A stretch of 64,000 bases of DNA from Hyaloperonospora brassicae. Its lineage: Eukaryota; Oomycota; Peronosporomycetes; Peronosporales; Peronosporaceae. The stretch covers positions 1 through 64,000 of the forward strand of contig CANTFL010000305.1 in NCBI GenBank assembly GCA_947650285.1, read 5' to 3'. Below are positions 28,433-37,037 of the stretch, piece by piece; within the stretch, counting starts at the first letter, position 1; each line of letters opens with the position of its first letter. The position numbers were made by a program, and so were the translations under genes. Under the pieces are notes generated by a model. It did no database searches and was not told the DNA's origin. It worked only from the letters and a program-made list of their open reading frames with translations.

Positions 28433-28678
28433 TCAGCCGCTATTCGAAATATTACTCATATTGACCATCCGAAATAACCGGCTCATGACGAAAAAGCCAA
28501 AGAACATGGCAGAGACGTAGTTGCACGGATTCGTCACGTAATCATACTCAAAGAAACGAACGTATGCCGCGAGCCCACTGAACAGCAGCGTGAAGATAAG
28601 AAAGTACGTCCGGTAATTCCGTCCACGACGTCTGCTGACAAGCACCCGTGTTTACCCACGACTTGTGCTTCCCTGTCA
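28433..28678 (-). pseudogene. Membrane-protein gene fragment, copy A, 3' part (interrupted by Gypsy-2)
   Basis: On the minus strand this reads a hydrophobic C-terminal segment (YFLIFTLLFSGLAAYVRF, then a second membrane stretch with MFFGFFVMSRLF) ending at a stop at 28433. The sequence abutting the LTR reads TGKHKSWVNTGA. Continuing across Gypsy-2 at 34865-34925 the same gene reads FITTLAVFETIQACV, so together they align with uninterrupted copy B at 35030-35330. A short Gly/Lys/Trp/Thr motif followed by membrane helices resembles the C-terminal end of family-2 glycosyltransferases, but that is a weak guess. A frameshift separates the motif from the membrane part. Confidence 0.55.
28674..28678. 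other. Target-site duplication of Gypsy-2, left copy
   Basis: TGTCA immediately before the left LTR pairs with CGTTA at 34860-34864. The two differ by two transitions, as expected for an old duplication. The uninterrupted paralogue at 35271-35285 aligns straight through this point, confirming the boundary. Confidence 0.7.
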
Positions 28679-29126
28679 TGTGACGGGGTGAGCCCGTAAC
28701 ATAAAAAATTGATATTGTTGTATTAATTTCTGAACATTACCTATTTAGATAATGTTCAATTGACATTACTCGTAAGGAGTAAGGTTGACGAAATATTACC
28801 CCCGAGGGTAATATTTCCTTGATGGGTTGATCCACCTCATGGTTGATGTTCACAATACATCAACCATATTAACCATCAATCGCTGCTGGGCGCGGGCAAT
28901 GGGTGGTGAGCAAGAAACCCTCATAGGATATTGTAGTTTAATATAGTTAGCCCAATACAAAGATGGTTTATTACGAAACATAACAATATTAAATACAGTT
29001 CTACTTTTTTCCTGAGACAGAACTTTCGAAGTCTACCTACTTCGCTGCGCTTCCTCACGCCACGGGTACGTGACGTCGGCTGCACACAACCTTGTGTTAA
29101 AGAGACACAAGGCGTGCCCCGTTACA
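28679..29126 (+). repeat. Left (5') LTR of Gypsy-2
   Basis: 448 bp from TGTGACGGGGTGAGCCCG to GTGCCCCGTTACA. It is nearly identical by eye to the solo LTR at 36587-37032 (reverse orientation) over its full length, but matches the right LTR of its own element well only in the last 60 percent. It carries six hairpins, listed separately. No convincing tRNA primer-binding site was recognised after it (sequence CCTGGCAGC). Confidence 0.93.
28683..29112 (+). repeat. Six-hairpin series in LTR subfamily A
   Basis: Perfect inverted repeats, in order: 28683-28697 (ACGGG/CCCGT), 28731-28758 (TGAACATTA/TAATGTTCA), 28766-28782 (TTACTC/GAGTAA), 28791-28816 (AAATATTACCC/GGGTAATATTT, loop 4), 28839-28867 (ATGGTTGATGT/ACATCAACCAT, loop 7) and 29090-29112 (CCTTGTGT/ACACAAGG, loop 7). 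The same order with different arm sequences occurs in the subfamily-B LTR at 41369-41759. Confidence 0.95.
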
Positions 29127-29176
29127 CCTGGCAGCAATTTGTAGTCCGTCTAGCAAATTTTACCACCTCATCAGAC

Positions 29177-30200
29177 ATGAACCTGTTGGACAGGGAGTAG
29201 AGCTTTCACGCCAGGCGTGAAGGCTTTGACCACTTGAGTGACATCGAATGGAGTGCGGTAGAACGAATGCGTTCTATCGTCGGCAAATTTGCCGTTATCG
29301 CCATGTTGGAGTATATTGACAGTGACCAACAACATGCCACTGTAGCCAGGTTTATTCAAAATGAACTTGTCGCCGAAAAAGAAAAGGTTGGATTGCTTCA
29401 TTAGCAAGGCTCTCAACTAGCCGAGCAGTTGAGAGAACTCGGTGCTCAACAGACAGAGCTGTTAAGACAACAGCACTTCAATGCTACTGTGAGCGGGACG
29501 ACACACACGCGTCGTCCCGAAATCTTGAAGATTGATATCCCCAAGCACAGATGTGTCGAGGACGGCTCCCTGGTATTATGGTTCGACAAACTAAACAGAT
29601 TTAGAAAGGCACGTCGTATCGACGATGAGCAAATAAAACTCACATTTGCTCATGCCCACTTGGCAGGAAGTAACAATACTCGGACCTTAGAAATGGAGAT
29701 GAGCGACTTATATGGTTTTAAGTCGCTGGAAGCCTTCAAGATTCGGCTCAGACAAACGTTTAAGCCGCATAGAGCAGAGTTCAGAGCTCGATCGGACCTT
29801 CTAAATTCAAACAGGGTAAGCGTGATGTGCACGCCTATGCTCAGCATATACGACTCCTTGCGAGTAGTATAACTGCTAGCCCTGTACATGAACACACGTT
29901 GAGTACTGTGTTCATACAAGGGCTCGCAGATGGTCCCGTCAGTAATTACCTGTTACGCTTAAAGCTAGATACGCTTAAACAAGCGATCTCAGCTTCGGAA
30001 CAGGAATAGGAAGACTTTAGCATGAGACAGGCTCATGCTAGCTCTAGCTCATATCGTCCACCGAGACGACTAGAGACTGGAGGTCCAGAACCCATGGACT
30101 ACTGTTATCTTCGATGCAAGAGGACTCGCTCTTCACACAGCAAGCGATTGCCAAAGTGCAATCGTTGTCAGAAGCTAGGATAATACGCTTACGAATGAAG
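29177..30200 (+). pseudogene. Gypsy-2 gag (broken)
   Basis: Capsid-type Gag remnant. The ATG at 29177 opens a frame with stops at 29198 and 29402. The best-preserved part (29429-29815) contains WFDKLNRF, DDEQIKLTFAHAHLAG and FKIRLRQTFKPHRAEFRARS, typical of Gypsy Gag. A frameshift near 29815 moves the frame, and Gag continues as DVHAYAQHIR to about 30009 (stop TAG), then on through PPRRLETGGPEPMD. The zinc knuckle near 30157 reads CNRCQKLG, but its last two ligand positions are lost to other codons including a stop. After the frameshift the frame is the same as pol. Confidence 0.88.
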
Positions 30201-30465
30201 TGCCCTACTCAGTACCGACCAGTACTGAGCAAAATGAACGACCGTTTGACAGAAAGAGCAATGGTCGTACGTCCAGAGCTATTCCGAAACGGTAACAGCG
30301 AAGCGGACCATCAAAAAATGGTCGGGGTCAGTAGGGGCGGAGCGCCCTACTGATCCAGCAACCTCAAGAGAATTTGCAAATCTCTTGACATAAGTTGCTC
30401 CAGATACACAATCATTGTGTGTCTCTGCACCTGGTGATGACGTTTCTCTCATCATCTTGAAGTTG

Positions 30466-30490
30466 GAAGCGACAAATGATTTGTCGCTTC
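30466..30490 (+). repeat. Perfect hairpin, 12-bp arms, 1-nt loop
   Basis: GAAGCGACAAAT, one G, then ATTTGTCGCTTC. It lies in the protease coding region, just upstream of the catalytic Asp codon. Confidence 0.98.
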
Positions 30491-31219
30491 GTGCCCTAGT
30501 AGACTGTGGGGCGTCGAACAACTTTGTTCGCCGCCAGTCACTAGAGGGTCGTAGGCTCAAGTTCGTTGAGCGCGACATTTCCCTCACGAGAATGACGGTG
30601 CGCCTTGCAACAGGCGCATAGATAACCGTTGAGAAACGTGTAGTAGGAATTCACTACACGTTAGAGGGCGAACAGTACGATGATGACTTTATCGTACTGG
30701 ATCTGGATGGCAAATTCGATGTCATCCTGGGATTACCTTGGCTCAGAAAGTACGAGCCAAGGGTGAGCTGGCAGCATCGATCCGTGAAGATGCCTGCCGC
30801 TTGTTCATCGGATGTCCATCTGATGAACATCTTGGAGCGTCCACAAGCGTGTGGATGTTCTGCGAGTGAGCGCGATGGCCTCACTTGCGGTACGGTCGTT
30901 AGTACGACTGCACAAGGCCACAGTGTAGATGATCACTACACTGCGGAGAAAGCTCCCGCCGGCTGCACAGAGGTACAAGAAACGCCGAAGGTCTATCACT
31001 CGAAGAAGTCGAGTGGAACGGGATATGGATGTATGCCTGGCGGCCAACATCCTAGAAAGAAGAAATCTGATGCCAATTACGAACAACACGGTCATCCTAG
31101 GTCGACTGGAGAGTCGACCGTAGAGGATCGGTTCCTGACGGTGGTTGCACAGCCACAGTCGGAAGACGTCGAGGGAATAAGTCTCCACGTACTTGAGGAA
31201 GGAATTCCTCAAGAGTTGC

Positions 31220-31333
31220 TTGCTGAGGGATCAGGCCCTCAGCAACCTGTGGAAGCAAGTTCCCAGGAAGAAACTGAGACGTTGAACGTCTTGGTTAATG
31301 ACGGATCAAGCGTAGGCGCTTATACGCTTGATC
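31220..31333 (+). repeat. Hairpin pair with 10- and 11-bp arms
   Basis: 31220-31245: TTGCTGAGGG and CCCTCAGCAA around a 6-nt loop. 31304-31333: GATCAAGCGTA and TACGCTTGATC around an 8-nt loop. Both are in the linker between protease and reverse transcriptase. A 9-bp hairpin (CTTGAGGAA/TTCCTCAAG, 31192-31213) lies immediately upstream. Confidence 0.98.
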
Positions 31334-32019
31334 TGATTGTGCCTCCGAAGTTGACTTCGGAGATAACTCAGTTGCCAACGCTAGAACCGAAACGGTTCTT
31401 GCGTGATCTGCGTAGTGGCAAAGTAAAGCAGATCTGCGTACTCGTCACAGAGGACGAGTATGTGACCGACATTCGGTCGGCAACAGTATTTGCTGAGAAC
31501 GAACGGGTTCTCAGCAGCTCATTGATGGACGAAATTGTCCTCGATGAGAAGACTCGGATTAAACGATACACGTCTCAATCCTGGTAGTCGCTTCAGGCAA
31601 ATTCTTTGTATACGGATTTGATCGAATTCAGGGATGTGTTCCCTGAATCCGTACCTTGCGAGTTGCCTAAGGACAAAGGCACTCGACACGAGATCGAGCT
31701 CAAACCGGGCTCGAAGTACTGTGTCATGAAGAAGTGGCCACTGCCTCGAGAACAAGTACTAGCGATCGACCAGTTCTTTGCCGATCGCTTTGCAGCGGGC
31801 CATGTGAGAGAATCGACTTTCCTTCACAGCTCTCCGACCTTCTGTGTGCGAAAGGCCACAGGAGGGTGGCGGATAGTGCACGCATTCAACAAACTGAATG
31901 ATGCAATGGTACCGGCTCAGACGCCGATACCGAGGAAGGACGTAATCATAGATGGTATGTCAAAGAGTACCATCTTTTCGTCCATGGATCTGATGGATGG
32001 ATTCTATCAGATCCTGATG

Positions 32020-32043
32020 CGTGAACGGGACGTCCCGTTCACG
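32020..32043 (+). repeat. Perfect 24-bp palindrome
   Basis: CGTGAACGGGAC followed directly by its exact reverse complement. It lies inside the conserved reverse-transcriptase coding region (codons for RERDVPFT), so it satisfies protein and palindrome constraints at once. Confidence 0.98.
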
Positions 32044-32189
32044 GCAGTGAGTACCCCCATCGGGATGCTGTGGGAGTGGCTAGTGATGCCACATGGGCTG
32101 AGTAATGCCCCTGCAACATTCAACAGATGTGTAACAAATCTGTTGAGACCGGTGCGAGACTTCGCACCGAGTTACTTCGACGATGTGTT

Positions 32190-32212
32190 CGTCCATAGCC
32201 GGGCTATGGACG
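32190..32212 (+). repeat. Perfect hairpin, 11-bp arms, 1-nt loop
   Basis: CGTCCATAGCC, one G, GGCTATGGACG. It begins just downstream of the YFDD active-site codons. Confidence 0.98.
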
Positions 32213-33360
32213 GAAAGACGGACGTTGAAGTTCACAGAACTCACGTTCGTCAGGTTCTTCAACTTATGCGCAAGTATAACTTGTACGCCAACCTCAAGAA
32301 GTGTCTATTCGCGGCTAGCGAAATACCACTTCTTGGGTGCATCGTGGGTAAACACGGCGTACGCCCTGATCCCGAAAAGATCAAGGCGATCACCGACTGG
32401 CCAGTGCTAGTCGATGTCAAGGGACTAAGGAAGTTCCTTGGTCTTGCGGCGTACTTGCACAAGTACTCGCGCAACTACGCCGAGATGACCGTGCATCTTC
32501 CTGATAATACGAATGATATGGTCAGACGGAACAGGCCAACGGCGTCCGCGAAGAGATCGTTCGAGAACACGTTCACTCGTTCTCGATTTGGAGAGAACCC
32601 CTACACATGGTGGAATTCGCCATTAATAATTCGGTGCATGCTTTAACTTAGCACACACCGGTTTTCTTGAACGTCTTACGCCTTCCACATCTTACCTCCC
32701 TTTCGATTATGACTCTTGGATACGAAGTAGGGACTCGCTCGAGCACAAAACGTTTCGGGTATTTCTCATCGCGTGTCGACGCTGATGTCGTCACGTATGA
32801 TGCCGATGTCGATCAAGTCGACATCAGTAAAAAGATTATCTCAATAATAGCGATGACGCTATTAATTAATCAGATGATGATGACGATGCTGGTATTTTCA
32901 TCATTGCCAACGACTGCACCAGAGAGGGTGATGAAACCCTCGCTGATGAACAGAGAGAAGAGAGGACTCTTTCTGCAGTCCGCAAAAGGCGAATTAAACA
33001 CAACAAGGTCGAGCGAGCAGAAAGATTTCTGCAGGCTCGTGAAGCAGTGGTCCGTTTCGTGCAGGTTCCATTGCTCACGTGGTGGGTCAGCAGAAACGGA
33101 ACGCTGTCAAGAATAGAAGAGCAAATATTATTTTATTAATTAGACGCGACTTAGTACTACTATCAACGGTAAACTTACCTCGACATGTAGTAACTAACGT
33201 GAGAAGCAGCAAAATACTGCCTTAGTACATCGGAAATTTCGTGTGCTGCTCTGACATAGCAACGCATAACCGATGAAGATGCCACGTATGATGCGCACGC
33301 ATCCTACATTTACGTAAGGCGTGTCCACCCGTACTGTCAGTACGAGCCATCTTTAGACGT

Positions 33361-34409
33361 TAAAGATACTTTTCACGTTTAAAACCTCCATTAGGTGCTT
33401 GCTCATGCGCTCCAGTGGACGTGTAACGAAGAGACCTCTCCACGCAGGTCAAAGATCTCTCTTTGAGCCAAACTGAGCTCTTAAACGAGAAAGAAATCAT
33501 CACGCTTAACCTGAAGTTGTGTGAGGGCGTAATCGGCACGATCCTTCGCCCGACCAGCCTCCCGATCCTTGCGGTGCTGCCGCACGGAATAAATCAGAGC
33601 GTATCGACTATCCCGCTCGTGCTTCAAATCATCGCGCAATTGATCAATTGCGTGATCCATCTCGTATTGGTTGAGATGGTGAGCCGAATCATCTGGAGGA
33701 GGTTATTCCTCCTCCTCCACATCCTCTATGGACTCATAAGGTGGATAAAGCTTCCTGGTGGAGCGTATCTTGAACCACCGTGACGAATAATGATCAAGGA
33801 CGAGTTACCTCGTCCAGCGGCGAGAGTATCCACCCTCGTGGAACACCTGGGAGCGAAGCTCTTAGCTGATGATGGAGATGCCCGGTTTTGTCGATCAGTA
33901 CAGTATGATGTGACCCACCTTTTGGAGGAGGGCCATCGTCGAAAATGTTCGGCGCGTTAGTAAATTTTTTGAAGAGTAATTATCACCTCGTACATCTCGA
34001 AAGAGATACGCGCCCTTCAGTAGGATTGATTAGGGAGGAAGGCCTTCGTAGGGGCGCTAACAGAGCTGTCAATATAATTCTGACATATCTCTTCCCACGA
34101 AAGGCAAGTTAAACCTGTCTCTCGAGAAAATCGGTGCGATTTAAACCGAGCACAAAAGCTGCTTTTCGGCAGCAGCATGTATCTAGGCACCTGCTGATGT
34201 GTCTTGGACAGCTTGTTCTCCGGCTTCAAGAAACCGTGCAGCCGCTTCCTTGGCGCCCTTGTTCGCGCAGCGCATGGATAAACTCGTCCTGCGCTGAAAA
34301 ATATATTGCGCTGGGCAGAACCATCAAGTGTTCTCTTTCAAACAGAGCAGCCCAATTGTGGTCAGTCTACCACTAACCAATTCAATCACTTATTGTAGTG
34401 ACTGATGGT
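33361..34409 (+). other. Gypsy-2 3' region without an identified gene
   Basis: Between the integrase remnant and the polypurine tract. One open frame of 106 codons (33463-33783) with no recognised domain. The hairpin ladder continues to at least 33815 (an 18-bp perfect palindrome at 33635-33652, and GGAGGAGG/CCTCCTCC at 33695-33715). After about 33820 strong hairpins become rare. Confidence 0.5.
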
Positions 34410-34410
34410 C

Positions 34411-34420
34411 AAGGGGATGG
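34411..34420 (+). promoter_or_regulatory. Polypurine tract of Gypsy-2
   Basis: AAGGGGATGG directly before the right LTR is the expected primer for plus-strand DNA synthesis in an LTR element of this orientation. Confidence 0.7.
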
Positions 34421-34859
34421 TTTAACGGGGTTGGCCCGTTACATAAAAATTTATATCTTTGTATCGAATTTTGTATAATATTCATTCCGATAATATTCAT
34501 CCAACATTACACGACAATAGATTGTTGGCAGCATATTACCCTCGAGCGTAAGATTCTTGGGTGCTTCACTTATTAGTACATATGGACGCTACATAAACCA
34601 GTTTAACCATCAATCGCTGCCGGGAGCGCGCAATGGGTGGTGAGCAAGAAACCCACTAGGATATTGTAGTTTAATATAGTTAGCCCAATACAAAGATGGT
34701 TTATTACGAAACATAACGATATTGAATACAGTTCTACTTTTTTCCTGAGACAGAACTTTCGAAGTCTACCTACTTCGCTGCGCTTACTCACACCACGAGT
34801 ACGTGATGTCGGCTGCACACAACCTTGTGTTGAATTGACACAACGCGTACCTTGTTACA
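34421..34859 (+). repeat. Right (3') LTR of Gypsy-2, diverged 5' part
   Basis: 439 bp, starting TTTAACGGGG and ending TTGTTACA. From about 34600 (AACCATCAATCGCTGCC) it matches the left LTR closely, but the first 180 bp are strongly diverged. Most of the hairpins that are perfect in the left LTR are broken here; only the terminal ACGGG/CCCGT stem and a shortened TTGTGT/ACACAA stem remain clear. Confidence 0.9.
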
Positions 34860-34960
34860 CGTTACGCACGCCTGGATGGTCTCGAAAACGGCCAGCGTCG
34901 TGATGAACGACAACGAAAGGTATGCCTACTGCGCACGCCACACGTCGTTGTTGCCGAGTG
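34860..34960 (-). pseudogene. Membrane-protein gene fragment, copy A, 5' part
   Basis: Minus-strand continuation of the fragment at 28433-28678, split by Gypsy-2. It reads FITTLAVFETIQACV toward the LTR junction. It aligns base for base with 35270-35330 of copy B (GCACGCCTGGATGGTCTCGA against GCGCGCCTAAATGGCCTCAA). The start of the gene is not seen. Confidence 0.6.
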
Positions 34961-35029
34961 CGTGGTTATCTAGCTGGTTCATCATACTACTGCAGATCCT
35001 CACGGGATTGACATTGTACACACAAGGTT

Positions 35030-35330
35030 CAGCACCCAACACCATAACGGCACGGGTAAGAAAGAGTACAGGAACTTCGTTCGACGAGCGTAGATCAGCG
35101 CGTCTCTCGTCCACATAAAGTAGACGGCGATAGCCACGTAACACAGTGAAGAATTGTACCAAACGGGTACAGTGAACAACAGCGTGAATATTAAAAGAAC
35201 GATCAGGATTTTCGTCCGCAACGTCTTCTGACCAGCACCCGTATTTGTCCAGGACTTGTGCTTCCCCGTCGCGCGCGCCTAAATGGCCTCAAAAGCGGCC
35301 AGCGCACATGGAATGCCTTTGATCAAACAA
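35030..35330 (-). pseudogene. Membrane-protein gene fragment, copy B (no insertion)
   Basis: Tandem paralogue of copy A without the Gypsy-2 insertion. The minus strand reads TGKHKSWTNTGAGQKT, then a hydrophobic stretch KILIVLLIFTLLF and VWYNSSLCYVAIAVYF. An in-frame stop (TAG in ATTTAGGCG) lies upstream of the motif, so this copy is dead too. Possible family-2 glycosyltransferase C-terminus; low confidence in the name, higher in the duplication. Confidence 0.55.
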
Positions 35331-36586
35331 CCGTGATACCTTTAATCACATAGAGAATCACGTTACTGATCAGTAGCACCACGCAGGGACACACTCTATG
35401 ATCCAGTAGGATTCGTCTGGATCTAGTATTCACCCATTTTGCGATTATGCCGCGGCCATTTTTTTCATATCAGTTCGAATGCATGCTATACGAGGCCACT
35501 TCAGTGTTTTTGATAACGATGCCCTTTTTGTATCAGGTAACATGGGAGAAGCATTTCTCGTCGCAATGCACCCTAAACAAATTATTTGGCTAAACTTCTA
35601 ATATCGACACAATGTCTAGACGAGGTCGGCAATTACGTGCCAATATGTGATATTGGGCGCCGCGATCGCAATAGCAAACATACTCGCCTTCAGAATGTGC
35701 TTATATCCCTGTTGGATAGCAAGAGTCGGCACCACCTGTATAGTATAAATTTTGTCTACTTTTATCTCCTGCTTGTTGCTACCCTGCCATTACATATACT
35801 GATGCTGGCAGGAGCCACATAGACCATTAAAATGGTGCCATACGGCCTTAGTCCGATGGCCAATCCTTGGCTCAATGCATTACAACACCTGAAACGTCTG
35901 GAAACGCAACCGATCTGTCGACCACGTGCTTGACCGCAAGACGGTCAAGTAAATGCACTGCCATATCGTTCACTTATTGATAAACCTTGCCGTCTGCCGT
36001 TTGGATGCCTGATACTACAAACCGCCGTGAATATCTCCATGTTCCTGGGGTACACGGTAAATGCATCCTTTGCAAAGAAGAACATTGAGGTGCGGGTAGA
36101 TAACCTCGTCCGATGTCACAGGGAACACCTTGAGTGCGGTAGCTATAGTCGTTTATCTTCTTACAATTTAATTGCAGGTCGTGTTTGCATGTAATAATAC
36201 CACATTCGAGTCGTATCCTAGGGAGAAGCCCATGACATGTCAAATCAGGCAACCTATACAGGCGCCGAAGTTGTCGTATAATTTTTAAGATATCGAGAAT
36301 AAGGACAATTGCTACACGATCCCGTGCATCGTAAGCTTCGATTTTTCATTGCTGAACAATGATATCCATCGTGTGGCTTGAACGCATACGAATGTAACTT
36401 CCATTATTACGTTGAAAATGCCCTAAAAGCGTAGTATTTTCGTAGTACAGTAGGGTCTGACCGAGTCACTTGTAGTCACTGGAGAGAAGCGCGGTACGTC
36501 GATATTCGAGCGAGCGAGCCGAGACCACAATTTTTCGAGTAACAGTATCTATCCATCTCTTAAATGATTAAAAAACGCACCCCAAC
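35331..36586. other. Decayed DNA, no identified gene
   Basis: Contains a plus-strand frame of 78 codons (35586-35822) ending in a hydrophobic stretch (YFYLLLVATLPLHILMLAGA) and a minus-strand frame of 92 codons (35974-36252). Neither has a recognised domain. They may be upstream parts of the duplicated membrane-protein gene, but I could not align them. Confidence 0.35.
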
Positions 36587-37032
36587 TGTAACGGGGCACG
36601 CCTTGTGTCTCTTTAACACAAGGTTGTGTGTAGCCGACGTCACGTACCCGTGGCGTGAGGAAGCGCAGCGAAGTAGGTAGACTTCGAAAGTTCTGTCTCA
36701 GGAAAAAAATAGATTTGTATTTAATATCGTTATGTTTCGTAATAAACCATCTTTGTATTGGGCTAACTATATTAAACTACAATATCCTAGTGGGTTTCTT
36801 GCTCACCACCCATTGCGCGCGCCCAGCAGCGATTGATGGTTAATATGGTTGATGTATTGTGAACATCAACCATGAGGTGGATCAACCCATCAAGGAAATA
36901 TTACCCTCGGGGGTAATATTTCGTCAACCTTACTTCTTACGAGTAATGTCAATTGAACATTATCTAAATAGGTAATGTTCAGAAATTAATACAACAATAT
37001 CAATTTTTATGTTACGGGCTCACCCGGTTACA
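36587..37032 (-). repeat. Solo LTR of Gypsy-2 subfamily A
   Basis: 446 bp in reverse orientation, from TGTAACGGGGCACGCC to GGGCTCACCCGGTTACA. It is flanked by a perfect 5-bp target duplication, CCAAC, at 36582-36586 and 37033-37037. It is nearly identical to the left LTR of Gypsy-2 and keeps the hairpins (for example GGTTGATGT/ACATCAACC near 36845). The intact duplication shows that a full element inserted here and was later reduced to one LTR by recombination between its LTRs. Confidence 0.96.
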
Positions 37033-37037
37033 CCAAC

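Larger units (their letters stand above)
30415..33360 (+). pseudogene. Gypsy-2 pol (protease, reverse transcriptase, integrase end; broken)
   Basis: Aspartic protease near 30500 reads ALVDCGASNNFV (DCGA in place of the common DTGA or DSGA) and later VILGLPWLRKY. A stop interrupts at 30619. A linker follows to 31587, ended by TAG. Reverse transcriptase from 31606 has FCVRKATGGWRIVHAFNKLN, SSMDLMDGFYQI, VMPHGLSNAPATFNRC and the active-site YFDDVFVHS near 32177. At about 32510 the frame passes from the start of RNase H straight into late integrase (DGQTE-like, then VEFAINNSVHA in a shifted frame near 32610), so more than a kilobase is deleted. The integrase end persists at 33150-33240 as LVLLSTVNLPRHVVTNV with stops. 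Dead copy. Confidence 0.9.
29205..33815 (+). repeat. Ladder of about 58 short perfect inverted repeats
   Basis: Hand count of arms of 7 bp or more. Strong members (arm): 29494-29519 (9), 29625-29653 (10), 29702-29727 (9), 29888-29915 (9), 30018-30040 (9), 30328-30353 (9), 30466-30490 (12), 30635-30662 (10), 30673-30699 (9), 30736-30762 (9), 31192-31213 (9), 31220-31245 (10), 31304-31333 (11), 31343-31362 (9), 31491-31516 (10), 31626-31648 (9), 31986-32014 (9), 32020-32043 (12), 32190-32212 (11), 33635-33652 (9). Others with arms of 7-8 include 29205, 29259, 29281, 29410, 30145, 30208, 30365, 30406, 30515, 30599, 30802, 30921, 30997, 31100, 31383, 31439, 31761, 31950, 32121, 32150, 32451, 32561, 32805, 32845, 33017, 33330, 33349, 33449, 33657, 33695 and 33798. 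Loops are mostly 0-10 nt. They lie in coding and non-coding parts alike. Confidence 0.93.
28679..34859 (+). mobile_element. Gypsy-2: decayed Ty3/Gypsy retrotransposon with a hairpin ladder
   Basis: An LTR element in plus orientation: left LTR 28679-29126, gag from 29177, protease near 30500, reverse transcriptase 31606-32510, a deletion near 32510 that removes most of RNase H and integrase, the integrase C-terminal end to about 33360, a 3' non-coding region, polypurine tract and right LTR 34421-34859. Gag after its frameshift, protease and reverse transcriptase share one frame, so the parent probably made a single Gag-Pol. At least one frameshift and several in-frame stops make it inactive. 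The whole length carries closely spaced perfect inverted repeats. Confidence 0.93.

Noticed and set aside
29089..29112. CCTTGTGT/ACACAAGG hairpin as a transcription terminator
   Set aside because: Bacterial-style terminators do not apply in this eukaryote, there is no T-run, and the hairpin is one of the six structural stems of the LTR.
29127..29145. Primer-binding site for Gypsy-2 at CCTGGCAGCAATTTG
   Set aside because: It begins with TGG after two bases, but the complement lacks a GC-rich T-stem strand and does not fit tRNA geometry; the site may be mutated.
29205..33815. Hairpin ladder as a CRISPR array or integron
   Set aside because: Every palindrome has a different sequence, there is no repeated unit or fixed spacing, and the stems lie within retrotransposon coding sequence of a eukaryote.
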